From Lachnospiraceae bacterium (lineage in GTDB: Bacteria > Bacillota > Clostridia > Lachnospirales > Lachnospiraceae), in contig JAFZUY010000003.1 in NCBI GenBank assembly GCA_017618075.1, positions 1-64,000 on the forward strand: a stretch of 64,000 nucleotides of DNA, given 5' to 3'. The position numbers and the translations under genes were made by a program. A model generated the notes under the pieces. It was not told the DNA's origin. It did no database searches and saw only the letters and a program-made list of their open reading frames with translations. Below, in pieces: positions 52,291 through 60,586 of this stretch (positions within the stretch are counted from its first letter, which is position 1; each line of letters begins with the position of its first letter).

Positions 52291-52594
52291 GGCGCGTTTG
52301 TTACGCGCAAAAAGTAAGAGAAGAACGAAACGCGCGTAAGATAAAGAGTCCGCAAGCCAATAACTACGCGCGAACCCACAGCACAGCGCTAAACGCGCGT
52401 AAGATTGCGCGGGCGGAAGCTCTAGACTACGCGCGAATAGCAAGAGAAGTCCCAAACGCACGTAAGATTGCGAGGGTGGAAGCCATAGACTACGCGCGAA
52501 AAGCAAGAGAGGCTTCAAACGCACGTAAGATTGCGCGGGCTGAAACCTTGGACTACGTGCGAATAGCAAGAGAAGTTTCAAACGCGCGTAAATA
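52291..52594. repeat. 63-bp tandem repeat array
   Basis: Five cores CGC(G/A)CGTAAG at 52331, 52394, 52457, 52520 and 52583 are spaced exactly 63 bp. Each is paired with TACG(C/T)GCGAA about 40 bp later, giving hairpin-forming units. Sequence between cores differs between copies at about one third of positions. The frame shared by both flanking genes is open from 52290 to a TAA at 52593 and encodes a 21-residue repeat starting NARKIARAEALDYAR. The opposite strand also has an open frame, so coding capacity is not evidence of translation. The same family lies at 1-130. Confidence 0.9.
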
Positions 52595-52601
52595 AACGAA
52601 T

Positions 52602-53555
52602 ATGAGAAAAATTCTGATAACGGGTGCCGGCAGTTTCATCGGTACCTCCTTCGAAAACTACATAAAGAGTCACGAGAAACATGCTGAATATGAGATTAGT
52701 GTGATGGATACGCTGACGGGAAAGATTGTTTCGAATAAAACAAATGACACCTGGAACTTCGACGGATATGATACAGTTTTTCATGTAGCTGGAATTGCGC
52801 ATGCGGATGTCGGAAAAGTATCTGAAGAAGGCAAAGAACTTTACAGAAAAGTTAATACCGAGCTTGCGATTGAGACAGCTAAGAAAGCCAGGGCAGCAGG
52901 CGTTAAACAGTTCATTTTTATGAGTTCTGCGATTGTTTACGGCGCGAGCTCTCCGATTGGAAAAGAGAAAATAATCACAAAAGACACAAAGCCCGAACCC
53001 GAGAACTTTTACGGTGAGAGCAAGTTGAATGCGGAAATCGGATTGTTGAAGCTGATGGAGAATGACAGTGAATCGGTTAAAAAAACTGACTTTCCGGATA
53101 CAACAGATGAGTCAAAGACTTTTAAGGTTGTTATTTTGCGCCCTCCGATGATCTACGGCCCGGGCTGCAAGGGCAATTACAATTCGCTTAGGAAATTCGC
53201 GCTTAAACTCCCGATTTTCCCTAAGGTTAAAAATGAACGTTCAATGCTTTATATAGACAATCTCTGTGAATTCGTGCGACTGATGATTGACAACGGGGAA
53301 AGCGGAATCTTTCATCCTGCCAACGCAGAGAATTCCAACACATCAGAGATGGTTAAAATGATAGCCGAAGCCAACGGCAAAAAGAAAGCACTCATGGGCG
53401 GTCTGACATGGCTCTTAAAACTTCTGAGCCACTTTACAGGCCTTGTAAACAAAGCCTTCGGAAATCTAACCTATGCTGAAGAATTAACTGATTACAAGGA
53501 AAATTACAGAATTTGTTCACTTGCGGAAAGCATAATCACTACAGAACGGCAATGA
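52602..53555 (+). CDS. NAD-dependent epimerase/dehydratase
   Basis: A 317-residue extended SDR enzyme. The cofactor motif is GAGSFIG at residues 8-14, the active-site serine lies in FMSSAIVYG, and YGESK near residue 140 gives the catalytic Y-x-x-x-K. RPPMIYGPGCKGN is the typical nucleotide-sugar pocket of UDP-glucose/GalNAc 4-epimerase relatives of the WcaG/GalE type. A 25-residue insert (about 155-175) is Asp/Thr-rich. No Shine-Dalgarno is visible; the start lies seven bases after the repeat array's final stop, so it may depend on coupling. It may act after the preceding dehydratase. Confidence 0.82.
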   Translation: MRKILITGAGSFIGTSFENYIKSHEKHAEYEISVMDTLTGKIVSNKTNDTWNFDGYDTVFHVAGIAHADVGKVSEEGKELYRKVNTELAIETAKKARAAGVKQFIFMSSAIVYGASSPIGKEKIITKDTKPEPENFYGESKLNAEIGLLKLMENDSESVKKTDFPDTTDESKTFKVVILRPPMIYGPGCKGNYNSLRKFALKLPIFPKVKNERSMLYIDNLCEFVRLMIDNGESGIFHPANAENSNTSEMVKMIAEANGKKKALMGGLTWLLKLLSHFTGLVNKAFGNLTYAEELTDYKENYRICSLAESIITTERQ

Positions 53556-53672
53556 TGTCGGTAAACGCCTGCGAACAGGGTTTATGTGTCATTTCATGAT
53601 TAATGACAATAATTGACGAAATCATTAGACTTGTGCAATATGACAATAAAAACAAAAATATATTATTAAATA

Positions 53673-53701
53673 TTTACAATAATTAACCGATATGGTAATA
53701 T
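53673..53701 (+). promoter_or_regulatory. promoter of the small peptide gene
   Basis: TTTACA (53673-53678) and TAATAT (53696-53701), 17-bp spacing. The transcript would start close to AGGTGTTACC. Confidence 0.7.
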
Positions 53702-53818
53702 CATCTCAGGTGTTACCAATAATACGGTAGGCGGTTACCCTCCTCAAAGGAGGGTTCTCACCCTCTTCTTTTTTGTTTTTCAATGAAAATTGTTTTTCAA
53801 AGAAAGGAGGGAAAGCTT

Positions 53819-53914
53819 ATGTACATTACTTTAGCTGATTTGATTCAGTTGCTGATAATGTTGATTGCATTTGCAGCACTTATCATTAAGTTATGCAAAG
53901 AGAGAAAAAAATAA
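53819..53914 (+). CDS. small hydrophobic peptide, holin-like type I toxin candidate
   Basis: A 31-residue peptide: an N-terminal polar segment MYITLADL, a single membrane helix of about 17 residues (LIQLLIMLIAFAALIIK) and a basic tail LCKERKK. This matches the size and layout of the putative holin-like and Fst/TxpA-type toxins of Firmicutes, whose overproduction disturbs the membrane. A strong AAAGGAGG Shine-Dalgarno lies nine bases upstream. The stop codon lies inside the shared terminator stem. A convergent RNA from the right would be antisense to the 3' end. Identification rests on composition and gene layout. Confidence 0.65.
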   Translation: MYITLADLIQLLIMLIAFAALIIKLCKERKK

Positions 53915-53990
53915 CCGCCCCAGTCCGGCGGTTATTTTATGCTTTGCATAAATAATCTGTAGGGCAACCGTCTATCGGTAGCACCTTTAT
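53905..53990 (-). ncRNA. candidate antisense RNA antitoxin
   Basis: Starting at about 53990 on the minus strand, a short RNA would run to the shared terminator. Its 5' end reads AAGGTGCTACCGATAGACGG, nearly the same as the 5' end of the toxin mRNA (AGGTGTTACCAATAATACGG). Similar convergent pairs with matching 5' elements are known from Fst/par-type loci. No reading frame is present. Confidence 0.5.
53909..53940. terminator. shared bidirectional terminator
   Basis: AAATAACCGCC pairs with GGCGGTTATTT without mismatch over a seven-base loop and is A-rich before and T-rich after the stem, so it can end transcription from both sides. Confidence 0.85.
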
Positions 53991-53996
53991 AATTCA

Positions 53997-54024
53997 ATTA
54001 TATTACCGGACTAACAAAAGTCAA
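53997..54024 (-). promoter_or_regulatory. promoter of the antisense RNA
   Basis: On the minus strand TTGACT (54024-54019) and TATAAT (54002-53997) are 16 bp apart. Confidence 0.65.
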
Positions 54025-54059
54025 GCGATATAAGCAGTTTTCAAACATCATAAAAGATA

Positions 54060-54797
54060 ATGAAAGTCACCATAATCACCATTTGCTTCAACTCCGAAGC
54101 AGTGATAAAAAAGACAATTGAATCGGTTTTAAACCAGACTTACTCTGATATCGAGTACATAATCATCGACGGTGCGAGCAAAGATAAAACGGTTGAAATC
54201 GCCGAGTCCTACAAGAATGCATTCGCCGAAAAAGGTATCGACTACAAGATCTTTTCCGAGCCTGACAAAGGTATTTACGATGCCATGAACAAAGGCATTG
54301 CAAAAGCCACGGGAGAGCTGGTCGGACTTATTAATTCCGGAGATTTTTATGAGCCTATAATGATAGAAACGGCCGTAAAAGCATATGAAGAAAAGCAGTA
54401 TGATATCTTTTATGGTGACATCAATTTAATTAAGGATAACGGTCAGATAATCGTCAAAAGAAGCAGATACGACAAACTTCCGACTTCGCGTCACTGGAAT
54501 CATCCGACAATGGTGGTGAGAAAAGCGTATTACGACGAGATTGGTGCCTACAAGTGCGAGGGAATTCATGATGATTTTGAGTTCTTTTTACGAGCCAGAA
54601 AAAAGAATGCCCGCATAACCATCAAGAACGTTACGCTGGCTAATTTTATAACGGGCGGCACCAGCAATCAAAAGAGTTTCAAGCAGTGCAAAAAACGCTG
54701 TAAGGACCGCTACAAAGCCTACAGGGACAATGGCTACGGCATATGGTCGTGGTTTGAATGCGTGGGAATTGAGATAGCGAAGTTTATTTTAAGTTAG
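54060..54797 (+). CDS. GT2 family glycosyltransferase
   Basis: A 245-residue GT-A fold enzyme of family 2. The N-terminus KVTIITICFNSEAVIKKTIE (residues 2-21), IIIDGASKDKT near 35 and FSEPDKGIYDAMNKGIAKA near 65 are the classic WcaA-like landmarks, and the metal D-x-D equivalent lies in NSGDFYEP. It is cytoplasmic and shorter than average, close to WbbD/colanic acid-type transferases. No Shine-Dalgarno is visible; the start follows TCATAAAAGATA. It may belong to the cell-envelope glycan set with the epimerase and the GT4 genes downstream. Confidence 0.85.
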   Translation: MKVTIITICFNSEAVIKKTIESVLNQTYSDIEYIIIDGASKDKTVEIAESYKNAFAEKGIDYKIFSEPDKGIYDAMNKGIAKATGELVGLINSGDFYEPIMIETAVKAYEEKQYDIFYGDINLIKDNGQIIVKRSRYDKLPTSRHWNHPTMVVRKAYYDEIGAYKCEGIHDDFEFFLRARKKNARITIKNVTLANFITGGTSNQKSFKQCKKRCKDRYKAYRDNGYGIWSWFECVGIEIAKFILS

Positions 54798-54810
54798 AAA
54801 AATGTTTTAG

Positions 54811-54835
54811 AAGCGCCTTTAAAAGGGCGCTTTTA
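54811..54835 (+). terminator. intrinsic terminator
   Basis: AAGCGCC pairs with GGCGCTT, extended by A-T pairs, then TTTT. Confidence 0.75.
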
Positions 54836-54947
54836 TGATGCATTTGTACAGTCAAAAAATACAATATCAAGTATAAAATCCAAATAAAAACACAATATAA
54901 ATGGTTTGTTTTGTTGAATCATGTATTTGTATGTGTTATAATAAATT

Positions 54948-54998
54948 GACAAAAAAATAGCAAAGATGACCGTTCTTGACCGGAACGGCTATTTTTAA
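54948..54998 (+). other. nested hairpin in the leader of the secreted protein gene
   Basis: An outer stem AAAATAGC with GCTATTTT encloses an inner CCGTTC/GGAACGG hairpin. It lies just before the Shine-Dalgarno and may be an attenuator or leader structure. Confidence 0.5.
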
Positions 54999-55020
54999 GG
55001 AAGAAATAATGGAGGCTAGA

Positions 55021-58000
55021 ATGAGAAAATTAAGGAAAAGGATACTTGGAACCTTTTTAGCATTGACTACGGCGACAATGTCGCTGGGCATTAATGTTCA
55101 TGCAGAAGGGAACGATTATATTGATAATTCGATATATGATGCTCCTTCCTTCGAAGAAAGCATTGATGGCAATGACGAAGAGATATTGATATTTGACGAA
55201 ACAGATATTGATGAAACAGAAAATCAGATTAGCGAGGATTTGAACGATGATTCGGAAGAAATTGTTGCCGAAGTAATCAATCAAAATGACGAAAATCCTA
55301 TCGTTGAGGATGAAGCTGAAGTAATCGCTGATGATGATGCAAAAGCAACAGAAGATGCGGATATTATCGCTGATGATACTTCAGACGAAACAGAAGAAAT
55401 TGCAGCCGACGAAACAATTGAAGAAATAGTTTCCCCCGCTGATGAGGAAACAGCAGAAACTGCAATTGAAGCCGAAATAACAGAAGAAGAAATTGAAGCA
55501 GAAGTTGCTGAAGAAACTGAAGAAGTTGAAGAAGCTGAAATCGAAGAAGAATTTGATCCGATTGAAATGCATTTCAGTCCGGATGCACAAATATATGAAT
55601 TCAATCAGACAGACAAAGATGCTTTATTGGCTTCATATATAGACAGCGAAATAGACAAGCAGCAAACACCCGTATATGCTTCGTCAATGAGCGGCGACAG
55701 ACTCACGGGCATGAATAAAACAATCTACAACAAGGCAAAACTGTTAATAGGACGTGTTGCGGCAGGTCAGGAAGTTAATACGAAGTTGACATTCAGCTTT
55801 AAGGATCTAGGAGTTGACACAAAGCGTTATACGGCTTCTGATTTGGGAGTAACTTACATAGCAGTATCTTCAAACGGCAACATTACCGTGAATTATGCGG
55901 CAATTCAGGCATTATATGCCAAGACCGGAGTAGATAAGTACGATTCGATGGCCATTTGCAATGCGTTAGAGCGCGATAATGCATATGAAAGCTATTGGAT
56001 AAATACTATTTCGCCCGGATCGTTTGGATATTCATTATGGAGAAATTCCTCCGGAGAATTCATGCTTTCCATCGACGGAGAAGAATTGGTATATTCATTT
56101 GAGCCCACAAGTGATTATAAAGGAAGTGAGAATTTTACAGCAGATCCGGCCAAAACCAAAGCTGTAGGCTCGACCATTACCAATGTTAATAAGATTATTG
56201 AAGATGCTAAATCTTTAAGCGATTATGAAAAGCTTGTTTATTATAAGAACAAGATTATTTCATCGACAGATTTAGACAACAGTTCAAGCAATAAAAATGA
56301 CATTGTAAGTGTATTTGACGGTAATTCCAAGACAAATACCTCTCAAAAGGGATATTGCAGAGCATTTGAGTATCTGTGCGAAAAAACAGTTTTCAACAGC
56401 TCTTCCGTCAAATGTTATCCGGCTTCCGGCAAGAGAGGAGCTTACACATACTACTGGAATATAGTTCGTCTTGCTGACGGCAGAAAATATATGGTGGATT
56501 TGGCAGAGTGCGACAAGAAGAGCTCAGATAAGCTTTTCCTTGCGCTTCCTATTTCCGGATCAGTCAGCAACGGATACATATTTGAATGTAACGGCGAGTT
56601 ATTCACATACACTTATGACGAATACACCTTAAAAGACTATAAGGACGAAGAACTTACGCTTAGTCAGGCCGTAAAATCCACATTAAAAGGCTTTAGCGTA
56701 AATTATCCCGCATATTTGCCTACGGGCTCCGCTAATCAGTTTATTTTGGTTCGCGAAGGCGGAACCGACAAGTGCAAATACAGACTTGATTACGTTAAGA
56801 AAGACGGAAAGAACATACTCGGCGAATCCTACGCTGCACAGTTTGTGGATTCACAGTCATTTAACATTACATTCCCTTCAGAAGGAAACTATGAGATAAG
56901 ATTCACCATAAAAGACACAGGCGACAACAATGTCGAAGTGGCTAAGATCATAAACGTAGCGGCTACATCCGAAAACGGACTGGTTTCCCGTCTTGACGGA
57001 GAGTATTACTATCTTAAGGATGGTGTTATTCAGTCCAACTTTACAGGTTTGGTAGCGCAGAACGGTGATTCCTATTATGTTCAGAAAGGTAAGCTGGTTC
57101 AGGGAGTTAACGGTCTTACAAACGTAAACGGTACATGGTATTACCTTAAAAACAGCATCCTTCAGAAGAACTACACCGGACTTGTTCAAAATACATCCAA
57201 TAAGAACTGGTATTACGTACAAAAAGGCGAACTTAAATGGGGCGTTAAAACATTAGTACAGTATGACGGTACATGGTATTACGTAAATAACAGTACGGTT
57301 GACTGGAAGTTCACAGGCTTCTGTACATATAACAAAACAGATTATTATATTCAGAACGGTACTCTTAAATGGGGCGTTAACGGTCTTGTAAATGCCGGAG
57401 GCAACTGGTATTACGTTAAAAACAGCGCTCTTCAGAAAGACTACACCGGACTTGCTCAGAATGCAGCCAATAAGAACTGGTATTATGTACAAAAGGGCGA
57501 ACTTAAATGGGGCGTTAAGACATTAGTACAGTATCAGGGTACATGGTATTACGTAAGCAACAGCACATTAGACTGGAAGTTTACAGGCATATGTACATAT
57601 AACGGTACAGATTATTATATTCAGAACGGTACCCTTAAGTGGGGTGTAGACGGCCTCACAAATGTTGCAGGTACCTGGTACTACTTAAAGAACAGCGCCG
57701 TTCAGAAAAACTACACGGGACTTGTACAGAATGCAGCAAACAAGAACTGGTATTATGTCCAGAAAGGTAAGCTTATCTGGGGCGTTAAAACAGTAGTACA
57801 GTATCAGGGTACATGGTACTACGTAAATAACAGTACATTAGATTGGAATTACACGGGACTTGTACAGAATTTAGCCAACGAGAACTGGTATTATGTTCAG
57901 AAAGGCACCTTAAAGTGGGGCGTCAGAACATTGGTACAGCATAACGGCAATTGGTACTATGTAAATAACAGCACGCTTGACTGGAGCTATACAGGCTTGT

Positions 58001-58119
58001 GCGAATACAACGGAACTCAGTATTACATCCAAAAAGGCCAACTTAAATGGGGCGTAAACGGACAGGTTAAGATTAACGGCAAAACGTATACCTTAAAGAA
58101 CAGTGCCGTTGTGAAGTAA
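55021..58119 (+). CDS. secreted transglutaminase-like protein with cell-wall-binding repeats
   Basis: A 1032-residue exported protein. The signal peptide (MRKLRKRILGTF...GINVHAEG) is followed by a very acidic Glu/Ala/Thr-rich region to about residue 185, a helical region with SMSGDRLTGMN near 220, and a transglutaminase-like core: KGYCRAF with C446, YYWNIV near 477 and YMVDLAE with D493. The catalytic histidine is replaced by Y477. A beta-sandwich module (ILVREGGTDKCKYRLDYV) comes next, then from about residue 655 to the end a dozen or more aromatic repeats of about 20 residues with G-T/N-W-Y-Y-V/L-x-N-S and LKWGV. The repeats probably bind cell-wall polymers. Start 55021 was chosen for its GGAGG; the ATG at 55009 is also possible. 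Confidence 0.82.
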   Translation: MRKLRKRILGTFLALTTATMSLGINVHAEGNDYIDNSIYDAPSFEESIDGNDEEILIFDETDIDETENQISEDLNDDSEEIVAEVINQNDENPIVEDEAEVIADDDAKATEDADIIADDTSDETEEIAADETIEEIVSPADEETAETAIEAEITEEEIEAEVAEETEEVEEAEIEEEFDPIEMHFSPDAQIYEFNQTDKDALLASYIDSEIDKQQTPVYASSMSGDRLTGMNKTIYNKAKLLIGRVAAGQEVNTKLTFSFKDLGVDTKRYTASDLGVTYIAVSSNGNITVNYAAIQALYAKTGVDKYDSMAICNALERDNAYESYWINTISPGSFGYSLWRNSSGEFMLSIDGEELVYSFEPTSDYKGSENFTADPAKTKAVGSTITNVNKIIEDAKSLSDYEKLVYYKNKIISSTDLDNSSSNKNDIVSVFDGNSKTNTSQKGYCRAFEYLCEKTVFNSSSVKCYPASGKRGAYTYYWNIVRLADGRKYMVDLAECDKKSSDKLFLALPISGSVSNGYIFECNGELFTYTYDEYTLKDYKDEELTLSQAVKSTLKGFSVNYPAYLPTGSANQFILVREGGTDKCKYRLDYVKKDGKNILGESYAAQFVDSQSFNITFPSEGNYEIRFTIKDTGDNNVEVAKIINVAATSENGLVSRLDGEYYYLKDGVIQSNFTGLVAQNGDSYYVQKGKLVQGVNGLTNVNGTWYYLKNSILQKNYTGLVQNTSNKNWYYVQKGELKWGVKTLVQYDGTWYYVNNSTVDWKFTGFCTYNKTDYYIQNGTLKWGVNGLVNAGGNWYYVKNSALQKDYTGLAQNAANKNWYYVQKGELKWGVKTLVQYQGTWYYVSNSTLDWKFTGICTYNGTDYYIQNGTLKWGVDGLTNVAGTWYYLKNSAVQKNYTGLVQNAANKNWYYVQKGKLIWGVKTVVQYQGTWYYVNNSTLDWNYTGLVQNLANENWYYVQKGTLKWGVRTLVQHNGNWYYVNNSTLDWSYTGLCEYNGTQYYIQKGQLKWGVNGQVKINGKTYTLKNSAVVK

Positions 58120-58149
58120 TTCGAAATAAAATCATAAAAGATATAAACA

Positions 58150-58184
58150 TTAATAAACCCGTCATAATCCGACGGGTTTATTAA
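58150..58184. terminator. intrinsic terminator
   Basis: A perfect 14-bp stem, TTAATAAACCCGTC with GACGGGTTTATTAA, and a short ATAATCC loop. Confidence 0.9.
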
Positions 58185-58290
58185 TATATTACGCACTTTT
58201 TATATAATCTCAGGTAGCGCCTTTTATAATTTATATATATAATATATAAAGGGATAGGATGGTTTACAGATAAAAGGATTGATTCAGAAA

Positions 58291-59433
58291 ATGATAATAG
58301 GAATTGACCTCCTGTGGGTTCGACCGAACATATGCGGAGGAACCGAATCGGTAATCAGAAATCTTCTGAACGGATTCGGAATGTATGATGATAAAAATGA
58401 ATACTTATTGTTTGCGGGCAGGGATGTTGCAGAAACATTCGAATGCTATAAAGAATATCCCAATATGCGAATTCAGATATGTGATGTCGACAGCATGAAA
58501 AGAGTCAGAAGAATCGCATGGGAAAACGCAAATCTTGATAAGCTTGCAAGGAAACTCAAAGTTGAAATCATGCTGATTCCGGTGTACTCCAAGCCCAACA
58601 GCCTGCAGGAAGAAAAGGGAGGAATACCTTACATTACCGTTATACATGATCTTCAGGCGCTGCACTTTCCGGAATACTTCTCCACATCAAAACGCTTCTT
58701 TGCCAAAAAATCATGGAAGAAAGCATGCGCCGAAAGCAGAAAAGTAATTACAATTTCAGAGTTTTGCAAGGAAGATATTATCAAGAATTATCCATCCGCA
58801 AAAGAAAAATGCGTCGTTGTGTATGATCCGATTCTTCTTTCCGCGGAAAAGCCTGTAAAGAGCGATAACGATTTGTTTGAGAATATCAAAGCAAAATACA
58901 ACATCGAAAAAGATAAATATTTCTACACGGTGAGTTCCATGCTCCCGCACAAGAACCTTGAAACATTAATAAATGTCATAAAAGAAATAAAAGAAAACGA
59001 GCCGGATTTACGCGATTATAAACTTGTAGTCAGCGGTGTCGGCGGAAAGAAGGATGAATTCAACTTAAAGGTTAAAGAAGCGGGCGTTGAAGATTTAATT
59101 GTTGATACAGGATTTGTAAGCAACGAGGACAGAGACGCTCTGTATGAGAATTGCAATCTTTTCCTTTTCCCGAGCACATTCGAAGGCTTCGGAATGCCTC
59201 CTGTTGAAGCCATGATGAAGGGTGCGAGAGTAGTAACAACCAAATGCACATGCCTTGAGGAAGTTACTCAAAAGAAAGCCACCTACGTGGACGATCCGCG
59301 GGATGTAAACGACTGGATTAAGAGAATAAAAGAGGCTCAGACCAAAGAGAAAAAAATCTGTTCATTTCCTGAATATAACCTAAAAGAAATAACAGAAAAA
59401 TATATGGATGTTTTTAGTTCGATTATTTTATGA
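58291..59433 (+). CDS. GT4 family glycosyltransferase
   Basis: A 380-residue GT-B transferase. The N-terminus IGIDLLWVRPNICGGTESVIRN has the acceptor-side G-G-T-E motif, and a middle segment ITVIHDLQALHFPEYFS is typical of the mannosyl/rhamnosyl branch. The donor domain has SSMLPHKNLETLI and the E-x(7)-E motif FPSTFEGFGMPPVEAMMKG near residue 300. A TTG at 58279 is possible, but it directly abuts AAAAGGA; I chose the ATG at 58291. The stop overlaps the next gene by 4 bp (ATGA), so it starts a three-gene operon with two more transferases. Donor sugar unknown. Confidence 0.87.
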   Translation: MIIGIDLLWVRPNICGGTESVIRNLLNGFGMYDDKNEYLLFAGRDVAETFECYKEYPNMRIQICDVDSMKRVRRIAWENANLDKLARKLKVEIMLIPVYSKPNSLQEEKGGIPYITVIHDLQALHFPEYFSTSKRFFAKKSWKKACAESRKVITISEFCKEDIIKNYPSAKEKCVVVYDPILLSAEKPVKSDNDLFENIKAKYNIEKDKYFYTVSSMLPHKNLETLINVIKEIKENEPDLRDYKLVVSGVGGKKDEFNLKVKEAGVEDLIVDTGFVSNEDRDALYENCNLFLFPSTFEGFGMPPVEAMMKGARVVTTKCTCLEEVTQKKATYVDDPRDVNDWIKRIKEAQTKEKKICSFPEYNLKEITEKYMDVFSSIIL

Positions 59434-60566
59434 GAATATTATATGTACTAAATGACACGCTTCATCATGCCGGAACGGAGAGTGTCATATTAAACTATTA
59501 CAATCACATAGACAGAGAAAGATATCAAATTGATTTTCTTCTTAATGCGCCCAAAAGCGAATTGGAGGAAAATGATATTTGCCGTTATCTGATTAAGAAG
59601 GGTTCTAAAGTTTTCTGTATTACTCCGAGAAGAGTGGATTCCAAAAAGAACAAACAGGAATATCTCGAAATTCTTAAAAGCGAAAAGTATGACATTGTTC
59701 ACACGCATGTTGATGCAATAGGATCGTACTTTCTTTCGCTCGCTCAAACAGCGGGTGTAAAAGTAAGAATCGCACATTCCCACAATACAAGACATCAGCT
59801 TGCCAACAAAGGCATTAAAAACAGAATTCATTATGCTTATCTTGAGAAGTGCAGAAAGGACATTCGAAGAGAAGCAACACATTACATGGCCTGCTCTAAA
59901 GAAGCGGGTGAATGGCTTTTTGGCAGGGAAAATATCGACAATAAAAAAGTATATATTTTAAACAATGCAATAGATACCGGGAAATTCAAATTTAATCAGG
60001 CAATCAGAGATGAAGTAAGAAAAGAATTGGGGATAAAAGACGATGAAATTCTTATCGGACATATAGGCCGTTTTAAACCCCAGAAGAATCACGCATTCTT
60101 GATAGATGTATTCAAAGAAATAAGCGAAACAGATAATACTTCAAAACTTCTGCTTGTGGGAGACGGCCCCTTAAAAGAAGAAATCGAAGAAAAAGTTAAA
60201 GCTTATAATATTGCGGACAGAGTGATCTTTTATGGTGAGACGAAGGATACTTCGAGATTACTTAATGCAATGGATATTTTCCTGTTCCCGTCCGTTCACG
60301 AGGGGCTCAGTGTGGTTATGATTGAAGCACAGTGCAACGGCCTTAAATGCATCATGTCGGATACGGATGAAGTATCGAAGGATACTGTTATTACCGATAA
60401 TGTTGAATGTTTAACTTTGGATGATCCGAAAGAATGGGCGAATAAAACCCTCAACGCCGAAACCTCAAGAAAAGATGAAACAAAAACGCTTGCGGATAAA
60501 GGATACGATATTACCAAAGAAGCCAAAAAACTGGAAGATTTTTATTCCGGTATACTCTCAGAATAG
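59430..60566 (+). CDS. GT4 family glycosyltransferase, EpsF-like
   Basis: A 378-residue GT-B transferase. It opens with RILYVLNDTLHHAGTESVI and has YDIVHTHVDAIGSYFLSLA followed by RIAHSHNT, the pattern of EpsF/CapM-like enzymes. The donor domain shows IGHIGRFKPQKNHAFLID near residue 205 and FLFPSVHEGLSVVMIEAQCNG near 285 with both signature glutamates. Its start overlaps the previous stop, and its own stop lies 20 bp before the next gene. It is likely part of an exopolysaccharide or wall-glycan operon. Confidence 0.88.
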   Translation: MRILYVLNDTLHHAGTESVILNYYNHIDRERYQIDFLLNAPKSELEENDICRYLIKKGSKVFCITPRRVDSKKNKQEYLEILKSEKYDIVHTHVDAIGSYFLSLAQTAGVKVRIAHSHNTRHQLANKGIKNRIHYAYLEKCRKDIRREATHYMACSKEAGEWLFGRENIDNKKVYILNNAIDTGKFKFNQAIRDEVRKELGIKDDEILIGHIGRFKPQKNHAFLIDVFKEISETDNTSKLLLVGDGPLKEEIEEKVKAYNIADRVIFYGETKDTSRLLNAMDIFLFPSVHEGLSVVMIEAQCNGLKCIMSDTDEVSKDTVITDNVECLTLDDPKEWANKTLNAETSRKDETKTLADKGYDITKEAKKLEDFYSGILSE

Positions 60567-60586
60567 AATTGTTACAAAGGACTGCC

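Larger units (their letters stand above)
53556..54059. other. intergenic region with probable type I toxin-antitoxin locus
   Basis: Apart from a 31-residue peptide gene it holds two convergent promoters and a shared terminator (separate entries). Confidence 0.6.

Noticed and set aside
52207..52581. Minus-strand open frame encoding a repeated LLLFARS...QSYVRL peptide
   Set aside because: It exists because the 63-bp unit has a period divisible by three and no stops in that frame. It overlaps the end of the dehydratase gene, and no ribosome site was seen.
54948..54998. Cyclic di-GMP riboswitch before the secreted protein gene
   Set aside because: A GCAAAG sequence and a nested hairpin are present, but the conserved core of the GEMM aptamers is missing.
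55281..55604. Minus-strand Ser-rich open frame of 107 codons
   Set aside because: It is the mirror of the acidic Glu/Ala codon run in the secreted protein gene and has no independent support.
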